Shown here in pieces: positions 57,701-64,000 of a stretch of 64,000 bases of DNA. Source of the DNA: Branchiostoma floridae (Eukaryota > Chordata > Leptocardii > Amphioxiformes > Branchiostomatidae); contig NC_049982.1 in NCBI RefSeq assembly GCF_000003815.2, forward strand, positions 32,553,057-32,617,056, written 5' to 3'. Under the pieces are notes generated by a model. It did no database searches. It saw only the letters and a list, made by a program, of their open reading frames with translations, and had not been told where the DNA came from. Both the position numbers and the translations under genes were made by a program. Each line of letters starts with the position of its first letter. Positions within the stretch are counted from its first letter, which is position 1.

Positions 57701-59899
57701 AGTTCTCCTCCTTCGCCATCCACTATGACCCCGACAACTGGCCAGACCCGGAGAAGTTCGACCCTGAGAGGTAACACCATGTCATAATTATATTACATTT
57801 TGTATTTAGGATATTATTGACAGCATGAATCATGTCGGATAGTGTTGCCTGACTAACATTGACTCCAAAAAAAAATGCAATGCCGCACCAATGCAAGGCG
57901 TTAGATTTCGGATACTTCTTTTAATGGGAGTACGTTGGGTTCAGTGTTTAAAAGTTGATTTTCAATATCTGTATGGCATCGTCCTCTTTATGTAAATTTG
58001 ACACAAAGTCTGGTCTGAGCATTAAAAGACGCATTAATGAAAGGAGGGTTTTCTTTAACCTAAGTAACGATGATACAAAACAGTCAACAAGAAAGATTAT
58101 ACAATTCGTTTGTATATTGTATAAAGTATGTTGATCTTTTTTTTTCCTTTTTCATATAGGCCATGTTTATTTGATTATAGTATATGGATGGCGTCTCAAA
58201 ATTGATGCAAGATATCTTCATTATGAAAACTGATCGGTCAGGAAGGTTGAACACAGAGTATTGTTAGAACAATCGATCTGTTGTTCTTTCACATATTCTT
58301 TATGATCTTGGAAAACACGCTAATGCCATGTAATTATTTTTTCCGTGTATCTACGACATGAATCTGCTCATCTTGCAGCTGCATTGTACGATTTACAGAA
58401 TGGTGGAAAACATTTTTGCTTTTAATTTAGAAACGGCCGTAAATTGGTGCGCACGCGGATGTCATTCATATAACACCAGTTCACCTTTATCCATAGGGCA
58501 ACCTTTATTCGTTGTTTGTAACAACTATGTATTTAGGGATATCAATTCGACAAATAATGGTTTCAAAGTTTGAAAATAGTACAATTTGAAACTACCGTCC
58601 ATCGACTTGATATCCCTGGATACCCTGTTTAGCAACACAACGGATATAGGTTACCCTGCGGATAAAGGTGAACTAGCGTTAATCAAATTAACAATTTCCC
58701 CCCAGGTTCACCCCTGAGGAGAAGAAGAAGCGCGACCCGTACGCGTACGTGGCCTGGGGCGTGGGTCCGCGCAGCTGCGTCATGAAGCGGCTCGGTATGT
58801 TGGAGGTGAAGTTTGCCATCGCCAAGATCCTGATGAAATACCGCCTCAGGCCCTGTGAGAAGACTCAGGTAACTTGTACCGGTTTTAATCTTTATGTTGC
58901 CCTTACACGCATTTCCACAGGAGGTCGGGGTGCAGTCACATGATCGCGAGCGTATACATGTATATCACGTCCGTATGCATATACGAGTATATGAGGTCTG
59001 TATTGGCATTTTTTTCATACGCAGTCGTAGTTATTGGCATTTTTTCATACGCAGTCGTAGGCACAATATGCACCTCATACGCATCTCAATCGTATTTTTG
59101 TCAGTTTGGGCGTACTGGCAATGGGCTGTACGGTGGGTATGTCTGCGTACCTTAAACTGACAAAAATGAGATGCGTATGAGGTGCGTATTGTAAGTACAA
59201 CTGCGTATGTAAGAATGTCAATACGGACCTCACGTGGACTTGCGCGTGGATTTGCTCGATCTCTGATATCTATCGGACTCAACGCAAACCTTTTACAGCT
59301 TGTTCAATTACTCATAAAAGAAACCAAAAAGATATTTGAGTAACTTTTCTAGCCTGCCACTTAAACTTAGAGTACCTGCTAACAATTTGTATAAAAGTTA
59401 TTTTGTCCTACATTCCACATGAGTTTTGTAACTATGTTTTTATTCTTGTGTCTGTATTTGTTTTAATATACTTTTGAAATATCATTTGTTCTGTTGACGA
59501 TACACAGAAGCTATGTGTGTGAGAGTTTTGTAACTATGTTTTTATTCTTGTGTCTGTATTTGTTTTAATATACTTTTGAAATATCATTTGTTCTGTTGAC
59601 GATACACAGAAGCTATGTGTGTGAGTTATTTTGTCCTACATTCCACATGAGTTTTGTAACTATGTTTTTATTCTTGTGTCTGTATTTGTTTTAATATACT
59701 TTTGAAATATCATTTGTTCTGTTGACGATACACAGAAGCTATGTGTGTGAGTGTGTCGTCATCACGTCTTGTAGTTAAATGTTTTCATAAAAAGTGAGAG
59801 TTTGTTGTCTTACAGATCCCCATCCGTGTGAAAGTGAGTAACCTGACCCAGCCTGACCACGGCATGTTCCTCAAACTGGAGGCCAGGACAGACATATAG
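47890..59899 (+). CDS. Microsomal cytochrome P450, CYP3/CYP5-like clan
   Basis: Fourteen exons with fully consistent phases: 47890-47969, 51282-51375, 51963-52015, 52791-52887, 53507-53623, 54224-54312, 54661-54809, 55199-55338, 55582-55666, 56242-56402, 57158-57246, 57633-57770, 58706-58868 and 59816-59899. They encode 512 aa. The start ATG has a strong context (GCCATGG). Residues 1-27 are an N-terminal membrane anchor, followed by the proline hinge [12 protein letters not shown]. The I-helix oxygen-activation motif is GGYDTT (318-323), the K-helix ExxR is ETLR (375-378), PERF is at 429-432, and the heme loop is [10 protein letters not shown] with ligand Cys455. The general layout, including RLGMLEVK after the heme loop, resembles CYP3A and thromboxane synthase. 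It is a monooxygenase or rearranging P450 of the ER; the substrate cannot be told. The usual Gly two residues after the Cys is Met457. Confidence 0.93.
51608..51845. repeat. CA-rich microsatellite in P450 intron 2
   Basis: About 240 bp of CACA repeats with interruptions. It produces long spurious His-Thr and Cys-Val open frames on both strands. Confidence 0.9.
52527..52721. mobile_element. Fold-back element with one hammerhead-like core
   Basis: GGATATAGGAGAATTCT at the left is the reverse complement of 52705-52721. The arms also share TTACACAACC / GGTTGTGTAA and a GTAAGT-type block, so they extend about 45 bp. It lies in P450 intron 3, just upstream of exon 4. Confidence 0.65.
52565..52612 (-). 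ncRNA. Hammerhead-ribozyme-like core (copy 4, third stem II type)
   Basis: On the minus strand: CUGACGA, one A, GGUGUC, loop UGAGA, GACAUC, GAAAC. Stem II has five Watson-Crick pairs and one G-U pair and differs from the other families. An AC/GU minimal stem III is possible further on (AUGUA). Confidence 0.45.
53085..53425. repeat. Diverged repeat shared with P450 intron 12
   Basis: The same order of blocks (TATGGATG, GGTCAGGAA, CACAGAG, CAGCTGC, TTGTACGAT, GCGGATGT) recurs at 58170-58465. It is either an old interspersed element or an ancient duplication within the gene. Confidence 0.5.
54360..54530. repeat. Degenerate CATGGTT tandem repeat
   Basis: About twelve imperfect copies of CATGGTTNTGT-type sequence lie in P450 intron 6. 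Confidence 0.65.
55745..56095. repeat. About 150-bp tandem repeat, 2.5 copies
   Basis: AATCCCACTTCTGACACCAT recurs near 55750, 55900 and 56050, followed in the first two copies by CAGATGAATGTT. It lies in P450 intron 9. Confidence 0.75.
58471..58681. mobile_element. MITE family with TTCACCTTTATC ends (second copy)
   Basis: TAACACCAGTTCACCTTTAT and the inverted end GATAAAGGTGAACTAGCGTT match the element at 40364-40587. It ends about 25 bp before the acceptor of P450 exon 13. Confidence 0.65.
58968..59245. mobile_element. Fold-back element in P450 intron 13
   Basis: CCTCATACGCATCTC and TTTTTGTCAGTTT at about 59070-59107 face their reverse complements at about 59154-59190. The outer parts (GAGGTCYGTATTG) also pair. 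A 32-bp direct repeat ending CATACGCAGTCGTAG lies inside the left arm. Confidence 0.65.
59396..59753. repeat. Three tandem copies of a 101-128-bp unit
   Basis: GAGTTTTGTAACTATG starts a copy near 59421, 59523 and 59649, and each ends AGAAGCTATGTGTGTGA. The first and third copies also carry TTATTTTGTCCTACATTCC ahead of them. Near identity implies recent duplication. Confidence 0.85.
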
Positions 59900-62800
59900 C
59901 GGCTTGGCTCTCCATATTCGTCTTCAAAACCACATTTCCAGTACACTGGGACGGCGCTCTCGTCGCGCTCTCTCTGCGACCTAAAATGTGACATATCGCT
60001 TAACGAATTGTGTAGAAAAGAAACGAGTCTTTTTTTTACATAATTCGTGTGTTTTGTTGTCTTCTCAGTCACACTTTTATGTTTTGTATGATATACCCAG
60101 TGTGAAAGAGAAGGTTACACAATACACATATTCTATTTAGGTCGCAGTGAGAGCGCAGCGCGATCGCCGTCTAGTGGAAAGGGGGCCTTAGCACTCACCA
60201 CAGCACCACTAAACTTTAAGCCGGGACACACTTGAGAACAGAAGCATAGAGGAACTATGCGACAGAAAACTAGATCCTTCTGGTTGGAGTGATTCATTGG
60301 AACTGTACTGTTTAAGATTACTTTTGCTACTTTGCTACCATGACAAAGATCCACTTGACAAGGATATCATATACATTTATACAGGAACATTTTGGTTCAT
60401 TCCTGCTGATTCTGGTGATTTGTCTGGTAATATTTTGGGGTTAACATGCATTGTAACTTGAAAATTTTCCCGATAAGCTGGGGTGCTGTATACAATGGCG
60501 TAAATGGGAAATGGTTTTGGATTTCAGAATTCTTTGCAACTAGCCGATTTTTGCGCCAAAGCGTATTGCAAATAGTTGGTTTCCACTGTAATATAACATA
60601 TGGTTTCATACAATTAGTCAACAGTTGTCAACAGTTTAATTTTGCTTACAATGCCCTGCATTATGAAACCATGGAAAAATTCTGTATTGTAATCAATAAA
60701 TTACTGATTGGATTAGTACCCAGTGTGACATATGTCTATCAAATGGAAGTTGATAGTCGTGATTGTATTCTCATCGGGATTTTATTATCTAAAATATCTA
60801 CGCTATATTGTCGCTCTTGCAGAAAAAAAACTGATCCAGAATATATCCCACATAATGACTTTATTGCCTTATTATGTAAATCACATAGTATGTAGTTGTT
60901 TAATTGTTGTCAGTGCAAATATTACATAGTACTGTAGCTTTGGACGCCTCTGTTATAGTGCGTCTTTGAGCACATGTAATTTTATAATTGCATGACACAT
61001 ACTGTACAGATATTCTTTACTATGTCAAACGTATAATATACATGTACAAATGTTATGAATATATTGGATAAGGCTGGCAAAATGAAAGTGTGAAGTACAA
61101 ATCAATTTGACATAATAATGATAATTAATAAAACATATTTTAACGTGATGTACAGACACAGTAATGCAGTCTGATAATATTTCAGCTTTTCTGGAGTAAA
61201 TTTCATGTTTAAATGTGACTCGTTTTGTAGATATATGTAAATTGAATTGTTGAGGAACTGTATGTAATTTTCCCTCCTGGCTGATTTTGTGATAGGGATG
61301 CATCTAGTTCAAAATCTAATTCTTTTCCCTTGATGTTTGTACACTACAAAATCGTGCAGTTCGCTTAAAAACGTTCAGCTTTGTAACCGAATACATGGTC
61401 CCATTTGTAATAAACTTTCGACATACACCAAGATATACCATATCTTCACGAATGAAGTACACACTTCATGATTTTTTTTCTTCAAAATTCAAAGGTGCAG
61501 ACTTATTTTGAGGTTATTACATAAAAGGGAATAGGACCTCAAACATATTGTTTCATACATTGTACACAATTTCCTCTGTAAATGAAATTTGCCTTCACTG
61601 CATCGTCAAATTTGAGCGATTTTATAACTTGCAGTGTATGATTCACAAGTTTACAGAGACGATAGCATGTGAATATGGGCATTATACAAATTCAAGCAAG
61701 CACAGCATAAAGTAGTCATTGATTTATGAAACAAACTTAAGCAAGGGCAGCATCAAGTAGTCCCAAATCTGTGCAAGTTGTAGAAAAGGTGATCACTTTA
61801 TTTAAGTTTTCCGTTTTCACTAAACGTTTCAGTCACACAGAAATGTACATGACTAGTGCTTGCTCCGAACCAAGGCTGCGCACTTTATTTGAGAAAATAG
61901 GAAGATGGCTGACATGATATGTTAAACCAGAATAGATCACACCGTACAGTTGAGTTACGTCTAATTGATTTCAGTTTTGTACAGGATCTGATTGACAACC
62001 TCAAACTTAACAATAAACAAAAGTCCCTAACAGACAAGCCAACCTCCCATCACTGCTAGCAAGCTGACATATACAGCTGTGGGGTTCAGTGAGGATGGGG
62101 CCCGGCATCCCGATTGACAGATCGGGCGCAGGGCAGCCATCGAATGCTCACTGGAAACTACAGCGAGATATGCCAGCGAAATGGTGCAGTGTGTAGAGGT
62201 ATGAACAACTCTGAGAGAGACAAGTGTCTGTTGTCTGAGTGTTTAGATATTGTAGGGAACTGAAACTACGGTGGATGAAGCGTGCTACGCTATGGTGAGT
62301 GTTGTGTGTTTATAGGATGATCATCTCATCGTGTAAGCCATCTATGTCACTGTTGCATGACAATGAGTAGGATTGGTGTACATAAAAAAATACAACAGAG
62401 ACCATGTACTCAGTGACTAAGCTGACGTCCATTGAATGCCCTCTCTACATGTAGGTACAACAGAGCTGTGCTGCGCATTCTGGTGCAGTTTGAGGTGAAT
62501 CATTGCATCAAAGCCCACCACATAAAGTCACAATCCCCTTCCCTAATTGTTAAAGATTTGTACTGTGCTTTAGACTAAACTAGAATTATGCAAAACTAAC
62601 ACACGATATATCATTAGGCTGAGCCCCTGAAGTGTCACCAAAAATCATCATAAGCAAGATTAGTAACCTTGCGTGGCATTGTTTAGGTCCTGTACAATTT
62701 TTGTAAGATCAGGCAAACACTTTATCGAAGCAATTTAAGGCTGTTGAAAATTATTAGTCTACCTGACTCCAACATACATTTTGGTGTTAGAAACAAGCGA

Positions 62801-62941
62801 TACTGAACTATATATTGCACAGAAGTGACATATATAAATATACATGACTCTTCACTGCCAATACATTATGTCTATGGACTTGACATAAGATGACGACAGT
62901 TACTCCAATATCACAAATCAGGTCACAAGAGGTCAAGGTCA
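59900..62941. other. P450 3' UTR and intergenic DNA
   Basis: A fold-back MITE (about 59930-60190) lies directly after the stop: GACGGCGCTCTCGTCGCGCT on the left faces AGCGCAGCGCGATCGCCGTC on the right. The remaining 2.7 kb is AT-rich with no exon I can support, only scattered short open frames. Confidence 0.55.
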
Positions 62942-64000
62942 TTAGTACTCATGGTGGCGCGCATTTTTGTCCTTGAGCACGGCACGGTCGACCTTCTGAC
63001 GCCGCTGGGTCCTGCCGACTTTGGACTTGTCCTTTGAACAGTCATCGGCCACGGAGGCTGACGTAATGTCCCCCACTTGTTTGGTTCCAAACTCCAGCTG
63101 GTGCATAAATACGAAGATTGAACAAACAATCAGAGGTTACACTGCCTTGTTAATAATATCGCTGAATTATTCTCTAGGCATAGTATTCCTTCATCCACTG
63201 CCCTCGACATTTTGGTCTGTAAATGTTTTAAGTTATTATTTAGTTTTCATGACGTAAATTTTTGCAAAGTAAGCATAAGGAAGGAAAACTACCAGGTATC
63301 GTATCGGAAAGATAAACACCCTCCCACACAAAAGACTACAATAACTGTAACAATATTATGGTATTGGCAACAGCTCATACGAAACACTGATTAATAAGGT
63401 AAAACGCTTACTGGTGGTAAATCTGTATCCATCCTTCCGTCAGGCATGTCAGGTGGAGCAGCACTGCACAGGGCACGTTTTCCGTCCGCTATCGATGGTA
63501 GAGTGACTCCTGCACAAATTTTGAAGAAGAAAAGACGGAAGATTGAAGCCATGAATGTACAATGCAAATGTATATTAATATTGACAGTGTCTTCTGCTTC
63601 ATCTGTAAATGACATCATTGATGGGGGTTGAATATGATGTACTCCAATCCATTATGATGCCATCACAAATAACAATAGTTTAGAAATCTCTTGTTGTTGC
63701 TGTAATGTTGCACGGAAACTGTGCCCCTCCCCACTACGTCTACACTACAAAACTCACCGGGCTTGCAACGTTTCTTTCCCTTTTTTACTGCATCAGTGGC
63801 TAGACTGGGTAGACTGGTCTCGTCCAGCTGCTTTCCTGTCTTGTGGCTATTCCTCCTCCTGAGGATTTTCTCCTGACCTGGTGCCCTGCTGCTGTCCTGC
63901 CCTGGTGCCCTGCTGCAGTCCTGCCCTGGTGCCCTGCTTTTGTGCTGCCCTGGTGCCCTACTGCTGTCTTGACCTAGTGCCCTGCTGCTGTCCTGATGTA
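62942..64000 (-). CDS. Unrecognised basic protein, 3' end (continues off right edge)
   Basis: Three exons on the minus strand join in phase: 63758 to beyond 64000, 63412-63509 and 62942-63097, with stop TAA at 62942-62944. The first visible exon has about five copies of an octapeptide like QDSSRAPG, then a basic stretch (KILRRRNSHK) and KKGKKRCKPG. The last exon is also charged (RTQRRQKVDRAVLKDKN) and ends ARHHEY. Basic clusters suggest a nuclear or nucleic-acid-binding protein, but I recognise no domain and give no name. Confidence 0.6.
63830..64000. repeat. 24-bp coding minisatellite
   Basis: GGTGCCCTGCTGCTGTCCTG-type 24-bp units are repeated about six times, in frame with the minus-strand exon, giving the QDSSRAPG octapeptides. 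The array reaches the window edge. Confidence 0.8.

Noticed and set aside
60446-60895. 149-codon plus-strand frame after the P450
   Set aside because: No homology I can recognise, poor codon usage, AT-rich surroundings and no splice support.

Overview
This window is animal nuclear DNA. Its genes are split into many short exons with GT-AG introns, the intergenic DNA is full of transposons, and three runs of exactly 100 Ns (4687-4786, 14665-14764, 39841-39940) mark assembly gaps. The gene content fits an invertebrate deuterostome, and I infer a lancelet (Branchiostoma): an exon-shuffled EGF/C-type-lectin protein, PRC1, a CYP3/CYP5-like P450, and dense small inverted-repeat elements. The species is an inference, not a measurement.

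Layout. (1) 1-16976, minus strand: 5' part of a secreted EGF plus C-type lectin-like protein, with signal peptide at 16976 and continuing off the left edge. Its second intron (about 8 kb) holds a nested transposon composite at 6198-12670. (2) 16977-20124: repeat-rich intergenic DNA. (3) 20125-31414, minus strand: a coiled-coil protein tentatively related to TSNAXIP1, with tandemly duplicated exon ends. (4) 31415-32307: a shared divergent promoter with CCAAT boxes and CHR-like sites. (5) 32308-45430, plus strand: a complete 13-exon PRC1 gene (about 618 aa). Its intron 7 carries three DNA transposons nested inside each other. (6) 47890-59899, plus strand: a complete 14-exon microsomal P450 (512 aa) with an unusual heme-loop residue. 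(7) 62942-64000, minus strand: 3' end of an unrecognised basic protein with octapeptide repeats.

The genes are not an operon. The only plausible coupling is the head-to-head pair in (3) and (5), where a cell-cycle microtubule bundler shares a promoter region with a coiled-coil protein.

The most interesting material is in the repeats. Several fold-back elements carry a hammerhead-ribozyme-like core whose stem II changes sequence while staying paired. The nested DNA transposons have exact 5, 6 and 8 bp target duplications. Excision of a Harbinger-like insert would restore a retrotransposon reading frame. A mariner-type inverted-repeat shell encloses a CR1-like element that itself holds a Gypsy pol fragment. 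All boundaries were read by eye; splice junctions were accepted mainly where codon phase agreed on both sides.
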